Counted from the first letter of the stretch, positions 1 to 8,658 are shown. The stretch is DNA of 64,000 bases from Legionella_C dresdenensis (GCF_042649825.1 NZ_JBHSAB010000004.1:124001-188000), one strand, 5' to 3'. Numbers and translations are program-made. The notes: a model not told the origin generated them from the sequence alone.

Positions 1-1504
1 TTCCAACCAGCACGTCAAATTCGCCTAATCTTAAATCACGGATAATTTCTACCCGCTCAACCGTATCGATATCCGAATGCAGGTAACGTACTTTAACCCC
101 GTGCTCATGCAGATATTCCGTTAAATCTTCTGCCATTCGCTTAGTCAGTGTTGTTACTAAAATCCGCTCGCCCTGGGCGACAACCGTTCTGATTTCCGAT
201 AGCAAATCATCAACCTGATTCTTGACCGGACGAATAATAACCTGCGGATCAATCAGTCCGGTTGGCCTTACTACCTGTTCGGCAATATTATCAGAATAAT
301 CCCGCTCATAAGGACCGGGAGTGGCGGAGACATAAATAGTCTGCGGCGAGCGATCTTCAAATTCTTCAAAACGCAATGGCCGGTTATCAAGCGCTGATGG
401 CAGGCGAAAACCATAATTGACCAAAGTCTCTTTACGCGCGCGATCCCCCCGGTACATTCCGCCGATTTGGGGAACAGTAACATGCGATTCATCGATAACC
501 AGTAAAGCCTCTGGCGGTAAATAATCGAACAAGGTCGGCGGTGGTTCGCCAACATTGCGGCCAGAGAGATAGCGGGAATAGTTTTCAATACCTGAGCAAT
601 AGCCCAACTCTAACATCATTTCGATATCAAACGCAGTGCGTTGCTGCAGGCGTTGGGCTTCAACCAGCTTATGTTCCCGGGTTAGTTCTTCAATTCGTCC
701 TCTTAGCTCTTCTTTGACCAAATCAATGGTTTGCAGCAGGCGTTCGCGTGGGGTGACATAGTGCGTTTTGGGAAAAATAGTAATCCTGGGCAGCCGCTGG
801 ATTACTTCGCCGGTTAACGGATCAAAGCGGGAAATGTTTTCCACCTCATCATCAAACAGCTCTATACGCACGGCTTCCTTTTCAGAATCAGCCGGAAAAA
901 CATCAATAATATCGCCATTGACTCGAAACTGGCCGCGCTCAAGCGATTGCGGATTACGTTTGTATTGCATTTCTGCCAGCCTTTTCAGAATTTTGCGCTG
1001 GTCGGTATGCTCGCCCCGAGAGACATGCAACACCATTTTTAAATACGAATCCGGATCGCCCAAGCCATAGATTGCCGAGACGGTGGCAACGATAATCGCG
1101 TCTTTGCGCTCAATTAGCGCTTTAGTTGCCGACAGGCGCATTTGCTCAATATGCTCGTTTATGGAGGCGTCTTTTTCAATGAACATGTCGGATGCCGGGA
1201 CATACGCTTCTGGTTGGTAATAGTCATAATAGGAAACAAAATACTCAACCGCATTTTCCGGAAAAAATGATTTAAACTCGCCATAAAGCTGGGCTGCCAG
1301 TGTTTTATTTGGTGCCATAATTAAAGTAGGGCGCTTCAATGTCTGAATGACATGGGCAATGGTAAATGTTTTACCCGAGCCGGTAACCCCAAGCAGGATC
1401 TGCCGGGCAAGTCCTGACTGCACACCGTCTATTAACGAGGCAATCGCGGTTGGCTGATCGCCAGCGGGCGTGTAGTTTGAGTCGATTTTAAATACATTTT
1501 TCAT
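1..1504 (-). CDS. uvrB: UvrABC excinuclease subunit B (3' part outside window)
   Basis: UvrB is the damage-verifying, DNA-loading subunit of the UvrABC nucleotide excision repair nuclease. Translating the minus strand from the ATG at 1504 gives about 501 residues that run off the left edge; UvrB is usually about 660-670 aa, so the last quarter (end of helicase domain 2 and the UvrC-binding tail) is missing here. Visible motifs are the Walker A GVTGSGKT near residue 40, the TLAAQLYGEFK and YYDYYQPEAY segments of the beta-hairpin region, VIDESHVT (Walker B) and the TLTKRMAEDL helicase motif. It is divergent from aspC across about 190 bp. The identification is secure; only the 3' boundary is unknown. 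Confidence 0.97.
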   Translation of the reverse strand, partial: MKNVFKIDSNYTPAGDQPTAIASLIDGVQSGLARQILLGVTGSGKTFTIAHVIQTLKRPTLIMAPNKTLAAQLYGEFKSFFPENAVEYFVSYYDYYQPEAYVPASDMFIEKDASINEHIEQMRLSATKALIERKDAIIVATVSAIYGLGDPDSYLKMVLHVSRGEHTDQRKILKRLAEMQYKRNPQSLERGQFRVNGDIIDVFPADSEKEAVRIELFDDEVENISRFDPLTGEVIQRLPRITIFPKTHYVTPRERLLQTIDLVKEELRGRIEELTREHKLVEAQRLQQRTAFDIEMMLELGYCSGIENYSRYLSGRNVGEPPPTLFDYLPPEALLVIDESHVTVPQIGGMYRGDRARKETLVNYGFRLPSALDNRPLRFEEFEDRSPQTIYVSATPGPYERDYSDNIAEQVVRPTGLIDPQVIIRPVKNQVDDLLSEIRTVVAQGERILVTTLTKRMAEDLTEYLHEHGVKVRYLHSDIDTVERVEIIRDLRLGEFDVLVG

Positions 1505-1694
1505 AGCGTGATCACCGGTAAAAATGAAAAATAATAGCCAGTCTGCTTGTTAAATTTATAAAATTGCTTGCATCGATGCGAGAGTTGCATAAAATCGCAG
1601 TTATCAGGAGTCTTTTTTTAACTATAACCGATTACTTGATTAGTGTAACAATTTTATTCAAAAAAAGGTTGTAAATTTTCAGACAGGAGCATAC

Positions 1695-2873
1695 ATGACT
1701 ATTGTTTTAGCCCCCCGCGTTTTACAGGTCAAGCCTTCACCTACCTTGGCTGTGGCTGCAAAAGCCGCTCAAATGAAGGCTGATGGTTTTGATATTATCG
1801 GTCTTGGTACTGGCGAGCCTGACTTTGATACGCCCCAGCACATTAAAGATGCCGCTGTAGCAGCCATTGCTGCTGGTTACACCAAATATACCCCGGTAGA
1901 TGGTATTCCTGAATTAAAACAGGCCGTGCGCGACAAATTCAAACGCGATAATAACCTGGAATATCAATTAAATCAGATTCTGGTTTCTGTCGGCGGTAAG
2001 CAAAGCGTTTATAACCTTTGTCAGGCATTCATTAGTGAAGGCGACGAAGTTATTATTCCTGCGCCTTACTGGGTATCCTATCCCGATATCGTACTGCTCG
2101 CAGGCGGAACCCCGGTTATTATCCCTTCAACGCCAGCCAGCCGTTTTAAAATTACTGCCGAGCAGCTTGAAAAAGCAATTACGCCCAAAACAAAATTATT
2201 ATTTTTAAACAGCCCATCCAATCCATCAGGCGTTGCTTATACGCTGGACGAGTTGAAACAATTGGGTGAAGTGCTGAAAAAGCATCCGCATGTACTGATC
2301 GCAACGGATGACATGTACGAACATATTCTCTGGACTCAGCCGTTCGCCAACATTCTGAACGCGACGCCAGAATTATATTCACGCACAGTAGTTATGAATG
2401 GAGTATCAAAAGCATACTCAATGACAGGCTGGCGCATCGGTTACGCCGCAGGCCCTGCGCCATTGATTAATGCTATGAAAACCATCCAGTCGCAATCGAC
2501 ATCAAATCCCTGTTCAATCGCCCAGCGCGCTGCCGTAGCGGCATTAAACAGCGGTATGGAAACAGTAGAGAAAATGGTCGAAGCCTTCCACCAGCGCCAT
2601 GATTACCTGGTTGATCGTCTTTATGATATCCCCGGCATAGAAGTTATTCCGGCTGACGGTACGTTCTACAGCTTCCCAAGCGTGCAGGAAATTATTGAGA
2701 AACGCGGCTACGCTAACGATGTCGAATTTTCTGAAAAACTGCTTCAGGAAGCCGGCATCGCCTTGGTCCCAGGTTCCGCATTCGGCAACGAAGGCTGCAT
2801 CCGCCTGTCATTCGCAACCAGCATGGAAACCCTGCGCGATGCAATGGACAGACTAAAACGCTTCTGCCAGTAA
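1695..2873 (+). CDS. aspC: Pyridoxal-phosphate aspartate aminotransferase (class I, AspC/AAT type)
   Basis: PLP enzyme that moves the amino group between aspartate and 2-oxoglutarate. The 392-aa length is normal for the Ib subgroup. Visible features are the N-terminal GLGTGEPDFDTP substrate loop (residues 36-47), the NSPSNPSG cofactor segment (172-179) and the PLP lysine in NGVSKAYSMTGWR (K239). The start is set by CAGGAG placed 7 nt upstream of the ATG. The gene lies between uvrB (divergent) and tRNA-Asn. Substrate range cannot be read from sequence: members of this group can also act on aromatic amino acids or prephenate. Confidence 0.93.
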   Translation: MTIVLAPRVLQVKPSPTLAVAAKAAQMKADGFDIIGLGTGEPDFDTPQHIKDAAVAAIAAGYTKYTPVDGIPELKQAVRDKFKRDNNLEYQLNQILVSVGGKQSVYNLCQAFISEGDEVIIPAPYWVSYPDIVLLAGGTPVIIPSTPASRFKITAEQLEKAITPKTKLLFLNSPSNPSGVAYTLDELKQLGEVLKKHPHVLIATDDMYEHILWTQPFANILNATPELYSRTVVMNGVSKAYSMTGWRIGYAAGPAPLINAMKTIQSQSTSNPCSIAQRAAVAALNSGMETVEKMVEAFHQRHDYLVDRLYDIPGIEVIPADGTFYSFPSVQEIIEKRGYANDVEFSEKLLQEAGIALVPGSAFGNEGCIRLSFATSMETLRDAMDRLKRFCQ

Positions 2874-2890
2874 AAAATTCAAAAAAACTA

Positions 2891-2919
2891 TTGACGTCAA
2901 GGCCGAATCACTTTAAGAT
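2891..2919 (+). promoter_or_regulatory. Promoter of tRNA-Asn (-35 TTGACG, 17-bp spacer, -10 TAAGAT)
   Basis: TTGACG at 2891-2896 and TAAGAT at 2914-2919 are separated by 17 bp, which places the transcription start within a few bases of the mature tRNA 5' end at 2930. A 9-bp perfect inverted repeat (GGCCGAATC 2901-2909, GATTCGGCC 2917-2925) overlaps the spacer and the -10. It has no T-run behind it, so it does not look like a normal aspC terminator. Confidence 0.6.
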
Positions 2920-2929
2920 TCGGCCATAT

Positions 2930-3005
2930 TCCCTGGTAGCTCAGTCGGTAGAGCGGATGACTGTTAATCATTAGGTCACAGGTTCGAGTCCTGTCCGGGG
3001 AGCCA
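2930..3005 (+). tRNA. tRNA-Asn (anticodon GTT)
   Basis: 76 nt including an encoded CCA. The acceptor arms TCCCTGG and CCGGGGA pair with one G-T wobble. The D stem is GCTC/GAGC, the anticodon stem is GATGA/TCATT with loop CTGTTAA (anticodon GTT at 2963-2965), and the T arm is ACAGG-TTCGAGT-CCTGT. Its 3' half is the integration target: bases 2957-3006 recur exactly at 11559-11608, and the last 10 bases recur at 21287 and 25901. Confidence 0.97.
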
Positions 3006-3006
3006 C
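2957..3006 (+). repeat. attL: 50-bp core in the 3' half of tRNA-Asn
   Basis: This 50-bp stretch, from the anticodon stem through CCA plus one C, is identical to 11559-11608. A direct repeat of a tRNA 3' end with an integrase gene just inside one copy is the signature of tyrosine-integrase insertion. The element regenerates an intact tRNA at the left junction. Confidence 0.9.
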
Positions 3007-3051
3007 ACTCCATAAGGCTTTTAGGCCAAATCAATAAAGTTCCAAATTTTA

Positions 3052-3072
3052 CGTGTCGAATATGTGTCGAAG
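3052..3072 (+). repeat. 21-bp direct repeat with doubled GTGTCGAA (left end copy)
   Basis: The sequence is identical to 11421-11441, in the same orientation. Each copy contains GTGTCGAA twice. It lies 46 bp inside the left att core. Together with the right copy it would flank the joined att site in the circular form, as expected for integrase arm-type sites. A truncated version (ACGTGTCGA) follows the segment 3 left end at about 21342. Confidence 0.55.
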
Positions 3073-3274
3073 TTTCAGGTGAAGCTTGGGATCTATTATA
3101 TAAATTTATATATAACCCATAATCCGTTAAGTCCTAGTGGATCAATCAATAAATTCAAGTAGTTACGGTAGTTTTCAGTGAGTTCGAAAAAGTTATGTAG
3201 ACGTAATGTAGACAGATTATTCAAGGAAGAATGTAATTAACACAGAACCATTCAATAGCTGACTCCCTATATTA

Positions 3275-3868
3275 CTATTTTGAAAATTGCTTAAATAGTT
3301 TAAGTATTTGGTTCTTAAAATACTGTAAATAATGTTTTTGTATAATAATTCGATCATTTTTACTTCCAAAATATTTAGTCTGCCCTATGATTTGAGTAAC
3401 ACAAGCCTTATCGGATGCTTTTATAAATGATAACCGTCCATTAGCATGTAAAAGACAATTTCTAATTTTTTCTGCCTTAAGCAAGCTTTGCCATTCTGAA
3501 GAGCTTGTGTTCAATCCCTTCATTACAAGACTACGCTCAAAACGCTCCAACGCACCTCCGTGATCAGTGTCTGAATCGGCATGAATAAAAAGCCATTCTT
3601 CAACATGAGAATACATCATCAAAAATACATTATCAGTTAAATACTCATTATAGTTATGAAGAGCAGATTGAAATATTTTTTCCTGTAGCTCTAACTCTTT
3701 AGGATCTTCTTCCACTTGCGCTAATAGAGAAAGTCTCTTTACCTCTTGTTCTATTAATGCCTTTGTTACATTATGGAACTTAACAATGTTATTTAAATTT
3801 ACTTCTTGAGACCATAACTGAAGAAGTTTGCGAGCTTCATTGGGATCTGTAATTAACTCTTTTGTCAT
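3275..3868 (-). CDS. HEPN-like protein with RN-x3-H motif, partner of SIR2-like gene
   Basis: 197 aa, helical, no signal peptide or membrane segment. The sequence RNCLLH at residues 136-141 fits the R-x4-6-H motif of HEPN ribonucleases, with the favoured polar residue (N) right after the arginine. It lies 65 bp downstream of the SIR2-like gene on the same strand and is probably co-transcribed. SIR2 and HEPN domains recur together in toxin and anti-phage systems, so I infer an RNA-cleaving or effector role, unproven. The family is otherwise not recognised. Stop at 3275; start ATG at 3868. AT-rich compared with the chromosome. Confidence 0.6.
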   Translation of the reverse strand: MTKELITDPNEARKLLQLWSQEVNLNNIVKFHNVTKALIEQEVKRLSLLAQVEEDPKELELQEKIFQSALHNYNEYLTDNVFLMMYSHVEEWLFIHADSDTDHGGALERFERSLVMKGLNTSSSEWQSLLKAEKIRNCLLHANGRLSFIKASDKACVTQIIGQTKYFGSKNDRIIIQKHYLQYFKNQILKLFKQFSK

Positions 3869-3933
3869 ATTATTTTTCCATTAACTTATTATATGAGCGA
3901 GTAGGTTAGGTCAAAATGACTGACCCATCCTTG

Positions 3934-5127
3934 CTAATTCAATCGGTATGGCTTTGAAGCAGATAGGCGGACATCATCGTAAAAATTATTAGATTTCCAA
4001 ATATCTACAGTATAATGAGAAAAACAATGAACATTGATACCTACATTAGCTCTTACTTTTAATCTTTTAAAGGCAGCCCCTAATTTTTGATTAAATAAAT
4101 CTAACTCATATTGTTCTTTGCCAAGACTCACAAATAAATTTTGAGTATCTGAGTTAATAATTTTTTGCCACAGATGAATATCATTTCCTAAGTTTATGTT
4201 ATTTTTTGTATTATCTAAAAAATTACAACCATATATAACTATGTCACCCTTGATCGGTGTAATTTTATCATATGCTTTATTCAAGTAAGAATTGGCAAAA
4301 ATACTATCGATTTTTTCGTCATTTGTTGCATCAAAAATAATCAAACTCTCCAGGCTTGGATATTCCTTTAATAAAAAATTTCTCAAATTTGTCAGCGTCA
4401 TATAAGAGCCTTTTCTTACGATTTTATAGGCACTATTATTCTTTTGGACTAAATGAAGAGCCCCATGTAAATAAAAAAAATTGGGATGATTATTATTCAT
4501 AGATAGACCATAAAGATGCTCTTTAACTTCATTTGCATCATCTAAATCATGAAAATAACAATTTTCTTGAGAAAAGCCATCCTTGAAATTTCTTTGAGCA
4601 GAAGAATTTAAAGAGCTTGTCTTTGTTAATAAACCTTGATCAATCATTAGCCAATATAAAATCAGATCATAATTTATAGTAAAAATTCGCTCGAAATTTC
4701 GTAAATTTTTACCGCACTGATTAATATAGTCTGGAGCCTCAGTATAGGAATCACCAAAAATTGCATTATAAGATGGGTGAAATTTAGAGTCAGTTAATAC
4801 TTCTATTACAGTTTTTTTTAAAACTTTCCTATAGTGAGCAATTTTTTCTGAGCAATCGCGAGTAGGTTTACAGTAATATTTTGTTGCATATTTCAAACAT
4901 TCATCTGAGTTTTTTAAAATTAACAATAAGTACTCCAAATCCTTATTTTTATTCTTTTCAGCCATACTTAAAAACTCACATATTTCCCCGTCACTGGAAT
5001 TCAAACGCTCTAAAACTTCTTGGAAGATGCTTTCATAATCAAAATTTATTTCAGCATTAGGATTAATAAGCTTTAAAGCTTTGTTTATCCCATTACCTAT
5101 AAAAATACTTGGAGGACTATGGCTCAT
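3934..5127 (-). CDS. SIR2-like / DUF4917 family protein, candidate defence NADase
   Basis: 397 aa. The N-terminal IFIGNGINKAL (residues 8-18) fits the nucleotide-binding glycine loop of SIR2-like domains. TINYDLILYWL (150-160), FKDGF (181-185) and FYLHGALHL (218-226) match the conserved blocks I associate with DUF4917, whose N/D and H residues correspond to the catalytic Asn and His of sirtuin-like NADases. The protein is cytosolic and has no sirtuin zinc cysteines. It is the first gene of a two-gene unit with the HEPN-like gene. In known systems SIR2-like proteins deplete NAD+ upon infection; applying that here is inference. Family call fairly sure, activity unknown. Confidence 0.7.
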   Translation of the reverse strand: MSHSPPSIFIGNGINKALKLINPNAEINFDYESIFQEVLERLNSSDGEICEFLSMAEKNKNKDLEYLLLILKNSDECLKYATKYYCKPTRDCSEKIAHYRKVLKKTVIEVLTDSKFHPSYNAIFGDSYTEAPDYINQCGKNLRNFERIFTINYDLILYWLMIDQGLLTKTSSLNSSAQRNFKDGFSQENCYFHDLDDANEVKEHLYGLSMNNNHPNFFYLHGALHLVQKNNSAYKIVRKGSYMTLTNLRNFLLKEYPSLESLIIFDATNDEKIDSIFANSYLNKAYDKITPIKGDIVIYGCNFLDNTKNNINLGNDIHLWQKIINSDTQNLFVSLGKEQYELDLFNQKLGAAFKRLKVRANVGINVHCFSHYTVDIWKSNNFYDDVRLSASKPYRLN

Positions 5128-5272
5128 AACAAATCCTTATGTTCTCGGTAGTTTAATTTTAGTACAAATATTTTCTGATTTTGACATTTAATCAGATAAA
5201 TATTTATCCTTATGAACTCAATAGTGCCTTTTAATATGGAATAAGAATTAAAAAAATTATAACTATCAGTAT

Positions 5273-5316
5273 GTAGCCTGGGAGTAGGCCCAAAGGGCCG
5301 TATCCCAGGTTTATAT
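5273..5316. repeat. Palindromic interspersed repeat (family A)
   Basis: TAGCCTGGGA and TCCCAGGTTT are imperfect inverted arms around a GGCCC-AAA-GGGCC hairpin. It resembles the longer copies near 35187, 38609 and 45862. It sits upstream of the SIR2-like gene. A short open frame across it (5124-5327) is not convincing as a gene. Confidence 0.5.
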
Positions 5317-5434
5317 TTCAAATCCATTCACTCGCCAAACTCTGTTTGTACAGCATGAATGAATGGGCTAGGCTTGTTGATCTACATTTTATAATTACGA
5401 AGGTAATTCAGATTAACATGTTGCCGAAATCTCA

Positions 5435-5521
5435 GGGACAAAGGGGATATTTGGGGCAGGCCCGTCAATACTAGGTTTTAGCTGTCTCCACCCTTTGCAA
5501 TTAAGGTGGGGCACGTGGGAC
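5435..5521. repeat. 9-bp-phased GGGAC iteron cluster
   Basis: GGGAC at 5435, GGGAT at 5444 and GGGGC at 5453 are spaced exactly 9 bp; a second pair, GGGGC at 5508 and GGGAC at 5517, has the same spacing. The gene-free stretch 5128-5559 holds this and the palindrome at 5273; nothing else stands out. The same motif and phase occur at 8659-8745 on the other strand. This is a possible protein-binding or replication site of the element. Confidence 0.4.
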
Positions 5522-5559
5522 TTATTAATACTTGTACCCACCAATAAAAATCCATTCCA

Positions 5560-5916
5560 TCATAATAATTCCTTTAAATTGGGTATTGGATTAAAGGTAA
5601 ATGAAGGCATAGCGGTTGGCTTTTTCTCTTTGTCCTGATTTTCTGCAAGTTTCTTCGGTTGCCGATCGTTGGCATCTTTTTGTGAATATCCTGGCTTTTG
5701 ACCATTCAAGTATTTTAATACATATAACCTAAATGTATTGTAAGTTGCAGTAAAACTTCCTTCCTCTCTAAGAGTTTCCCATATGACGGTCATCGACCAC
5801 CCTTTTTCCAGGGCTTCGGAAATGTCTTCGCGCATAGCCAAGAATGCCACTTTATTTGTTCTGGCGTTCGTTTTGTGTTGAGAAGTCATTATGTTTTCTG
5901 TTAAGGATTTTTTCAT
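5560..5916 (-). CDS. traK: TraK-like oriT-binding relaxosome accessory protein
   Basis: 118 aa. The N-terminal VAFLAMREDI, the central KGWSMTVIWETLREEG and the C-terminal FTFNPIPNLKELL follow the layout of IncP plasmid TraK, which ends in a nearly identical FTFNP-x-P-x3-(D/E)-L-L tail after a variable linker. IncP TraK wraps intrinsically bent DNA beside oriT and helps the TraI/TraJ relaxosome. Here the gene reads away from an RP4-like oriT (6199-6300), with the nic-like site on its own side, exactly as on RP4. The start is supported by GGAG 8 nt upstream of the ATG at 5916. No traJ or traI accompanies it. Confidence 0.8.
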   Translation of the reverse strand: MKKSLTENIMTSQHKTNARTNKVAFLAMREDISEALEKGWSMTVIWETLREEGSFTATYNTFRLYVLKYLNGQKPGYSQKDANDRQPKKLAENQDKEKKPTAMPSFTFNPIPNLKELL

Positions 5917-6198
5917 GGTTGATTCTCCATATTATTGGTTTATTCAATCTTTTGAGTTTTATAGTTTGTTTGTTACAGCCCTCTGAACCCCGCTGACAAG
6001 CAGCGGGGCGTAGAGAGAGGCGTTTAAGTTTATTTTTATTTATTTTCAGCCTTTTCAGTCACTGGCAAGCCCTTTTTGGTAATTTTCGGTAATTTATTAT
6101 TTATTTCCGTTTTTTAATGATTCTTTGTGTTATTAATCGTTATATAACGCTCATTAACGAATAATTACCCAATTGCGTTTCCAATATAAATTTCAAAA

Positions 6199-6300
6199 TG
6201 CAGGGCAAGATAGGTGAAGTTAGCTAACCAGCGAGCTGGTTGCCAAACTTCACGAGTCTTATTCGCACCTTCGGTGCTCAACGAAAAAAACAGCCGGCAC
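6199..6300. other. oriT: Origin of transfer (oriT) resembling RP4/IncP
   Basis: CAGGGCAAGATAGGTGAAG (6201-6219) matches the RP4 nic region with one change. A 19-bp imperfect inverted repeat (6214-6232 and 6235-6253, 16 of 19 paired) has a 2-bp GA centre, the same geometry as RP4. It is followed by CTTATTCGCACC, a GCACC-TTC-GGTGC hairpin (6265-6277) and GCTCAACG, all as on RP4. The minus strand reads TATCTTG/C at the predicted nick between 6206 and 6205, fitting the IncP/IncI consensus. The AT-rich stretch 5920-6195 toward traK is where TraK would bind. RP4 details are recalled from memory. Confidence 0.85.
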
Positions 6301-6309
6301 AAGCAATTT

Positions 6310-8058
6310 TTATTCGCCTCCCCAAATTTTGCCGGTAAAAACATATAACCTTGGTGTTCCTATCCCTTTAATTCTTGGTTTGTGTGAAGCATTGCCATCA
6401 GGAGCGGGTTTCAGCCAGCCGGCTTGTAATAAAATTCTTGTTACGGTGCGTTGATCAAAGCCTTTGCACAGTTCATTTTTGTATACCTCAGTTAATACCA
6501 TGTAGATTCGGAATCCTTCGCTATCGGTATGATAAAATCCTGCTCGGTTAAGGATCTTGTCATTGTTGGGTGAGTTGGCATTATCAAAACGGCTGGCACC
6601 ATGCGATTCAAAGAAAGCGCGTACTTGCGCCATAATAGCGCGGTCTTCACGCTGGCCACCAACTCCAAAAGCAGCCTGCCATGCAACAAAGCAGGTTTTC
6701 GCAGCAACAAAAGATTCGCCTTTTTGCCAACCAGTCAGGCCAAATTGGCTGGCTAATTCTCCGGCAGCAGCAACCAGTGCAAAGCGTCTGGCAACACGGA
6801 TAATCTGGCCTGTAGCATCAGGCTGGATGGCTGCATTAATAAAAGTTTGAATGGTATCGGTGATAAATCGACTGATTGTTTGTCGGTTGGCAACCACCTG
6901 ATTAAGCCACCCTAACCCAACTGCGCCATGATATCGGTTGCTATATTGTTTCAGCGATAAAGCCATGCTGGCTGGTCTTAGCTGATCGTGAATCGTTTCA
7001 AAGATCCCCATCCCACAACCCGCATCCGCCTCAATATCAGCAAGCCTGATTTCCTGACCTGCGTTAATGCGCAGTCCTGATTTTGCCATCAGTGCGGTTA
7101 AAGATTCTTCTCCAGCCGATAAGAAAAATAAGAACCATCGGGAGGATTGCTTGACTGTACCTGCACGAGAGGCACGGGTTTTTCCCTGGCCATTGGCCAG
7201 CAAATAAGCCGCTTCCCCAGCCTCCTTGGGATCCATTTGACTAAGTTCATCCAGAATCAGCAATCCATCATTGTGTAATGACGCCAAGCCTTCAAGCCCA
7301 TTAGTAGTGCTGCGCCATAAACGGCAATAAGATTGAGGGTTTCCCCAAACCGAGGCAGCCAGACTCAATGCCGTGCTTTTACCTGATGAAGACGTACCTC
7401 TGAAATGAAAACCGCCGGAGTCTTCGCCAACAATCTTTGCCAATACAGGTGCAAGAGCAACAGATATGGCAAAGACCAGTCTTGAGTTACCTGATGCCAG
7501 CCGGCCTATTGAATCTTGCCATTCTTCAACACTACCCTTGACCGATACAGCCGGCTCAATGGCATTGGTATTCTGGAAGACAATTTTTTCTGTTGATTGC
7601 CCGATACATTGGGAAGCTGTGACAAAGACATCGCCATGCCAACCCAGTTTATCAACACATCGTGCCCGTGCGTCTACTGGAAAGACTTGCAAATAGGAGG
7701 CTAACAAATCGCGAGCAGTCCGATTGGGTGAAATACTTAATCCCAATCGTGCCAGCTCTCGCCTCACATCGCAGGAGTCGCCTTGCAGTAAGGATAGTGG
7801 CATTGCCCACTGATGGGTGATTCCGTCATCATCCTGCCACTCCAGCAGACGACCCCATTCACCGCTTTGGGCATCCCGAGTTTTGGCCACGACATACAAT
7901 GGCGCGCATATCCAGCGAGGTGGCAATGGATTGCCATCCTTATCGATACCGATAAAGGTTAACCCCTCAGCTGTTAATCGAAAGCAGCCGCCAGCATAAT
8001 CACAGACAATTGCGCGCTGCTTTCTATTAACTAATTCGATAACATGATTTTGTGACAT
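6310..8058 (-). CDS. DUF927 family ATPase (primase/helicase-like)
   Basis: 582 aa from the ATG at 8058, chosen over an ATG 7 codons upstream (8079) because GGAG sits 8 nt before it. The central domain has Walker A GTSSSGKST (about 221-229) and Walker B LLILDEL (about 266-272), followed by a GQGKTRASRAG segment typical of DUF927 proteins, a helicase-like family common in integrative elements and often linked to replication. The N-terminal part shows no toprim or zinc finger that I recognise. It lies between oriT and the alpA-like gene, in the place traJ occupies on RP4. Likely role: replication or maintenance of the excised element (inference). Confidence 0.75.
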   Translation of the reverse strand: MSQNHVIELVNRKQRAIVCDYAGGCFRLTAEGLTFIGIDKDGNPLPPRWICAPLYVVAKTRDAQSGEWGRLLEWQDDDGITHQWAMPLSLLQGDSCDVRRELARLGLSISPNRTARDLLASYLQVFPVDARARCVDKLGWHGDVFVTASQCIGQSTEKIVFQNTNAIEPAVSVKGSVEEWQDSIGRLASGNSRLVFAISVALAPVLAKIVGEDSGGFHFRGTSSSGKSTALSLAASVWGNPQSYCRLWRSTTNGLEGLASLHNDGLLILDELSQMDPKEAGEAAYLLANGQGKTRASRAGTVKQSSRWFLFFLSAGEESLTALMAKSGLRINAGQEIRLADIEADAGCGMGIFETIHDQLRPASMALSLKQYSNRYHGAVGLGWLNQVVANRQTISRFITDTIQTFINAAIQPDATGQIIRVARRFALVAAAGELASQFGLTGWQKGESFVAAKTCFVAWQAAFGVGGQREDRAIMAQVRAFFESHGASRFDNANSPNNDKILNRAGFYHTDSEGFRIYMVLTEVYKNELCKGFDQRTVTRILLQAGWLKPAPDGNASHKPRIKGIGTPRLYVFTGKIWGGE

Positions 8059-8124
8059 ACATTTTTCTCCAAACAACACTCAAACCATCGAAATGAAGCA
8101 AACTCATTCTGATGATTTTTAAAA

Positions 8125-8400
8125 TTATGCATTTTCAACGAGTGGCAACTGACCTTCGTCACTGGTTGAGCGATAAATTTTTTGTTGTTGAAGAAAATCC
8201 AGCACATCGCTTTTTCGGTACAAAACTTTGCGACCAATTTTTAAATAGGGAACACCACCGCCCGACCAACGGTTACGCTCAAGTAACTGTGTGGAGCAGC
8301 TTAAAACAGCCGCGATAGTTTGTTGATTAAAAAGCGCAGAATGGGGCGCAGATTCAAATTCGTTTAATAGATGTAAACGGGATGGTTTTTGAGCAGACAT
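8125..8400 (-). CDS. AlpA-like helix-turn-helix regulator / excisionase
   Basis: 91 aa. The segment TIAAVLSCSTQLLERNRWSGGGVPYLKIGRKVLYRKSDVLDFL (cited as residues 28-70) is the winged helix-turn-helix of the AlpA/excisionase type: an HTH, a basic wing GRKVLYRKSDV and a final helix. Such proteins activate the DUF927/primase genes or steer integrase toward excision. GGAG stands 7 nt before the ATG. It is 67 bp upstream of the DUF927 gene and probably co-transcribed. A near-copy of its first 14 codons survives at 21530-21571. Confidence 0.75.
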   Translation of the reverse strand: MSAQKPSRLHLLNEFESAPHSALFNQQTIAAVLSCSTQLLERNRWSGGGVPYLKIGRKVLYRKSDVLDFLQQQKIYRSTSDEGQLPLVENA

Positions 8401-8658
8401 TGGGATCTCCGCAATTGGTTATTCATTCAGCATAATGCCGACCTGTACCATCCTTGGAGATGAATTCAAATGCCTATCCAACTAGACTTGGACAAATAAT
8501 TGATATTCACTAGCCTTTTGGCTATGAAAGCTTCTACTTCAAGCTCGGAAAAAGTATCTCGTATTCCCTCAAAGATTGTCAAGGGGAAAAGACTGTATTC
8601 AAAATAGTGTTATCGAATGATATTGCTCGATGCTGAAAATAGTTTTTAAAATCAAAGT

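Noticed and set aside
271..1070. Short frames on both strands
   Set aside because: They overlap uvrB, whose minus-strand frame translates into uninterrupted UvrB sequence.
5124..5327. 67-aa frame upstream of the SIR2-like gene
   Set aside because: It crosses a palindromic repeat, has no ribosome-binding site and no recognisable composition.
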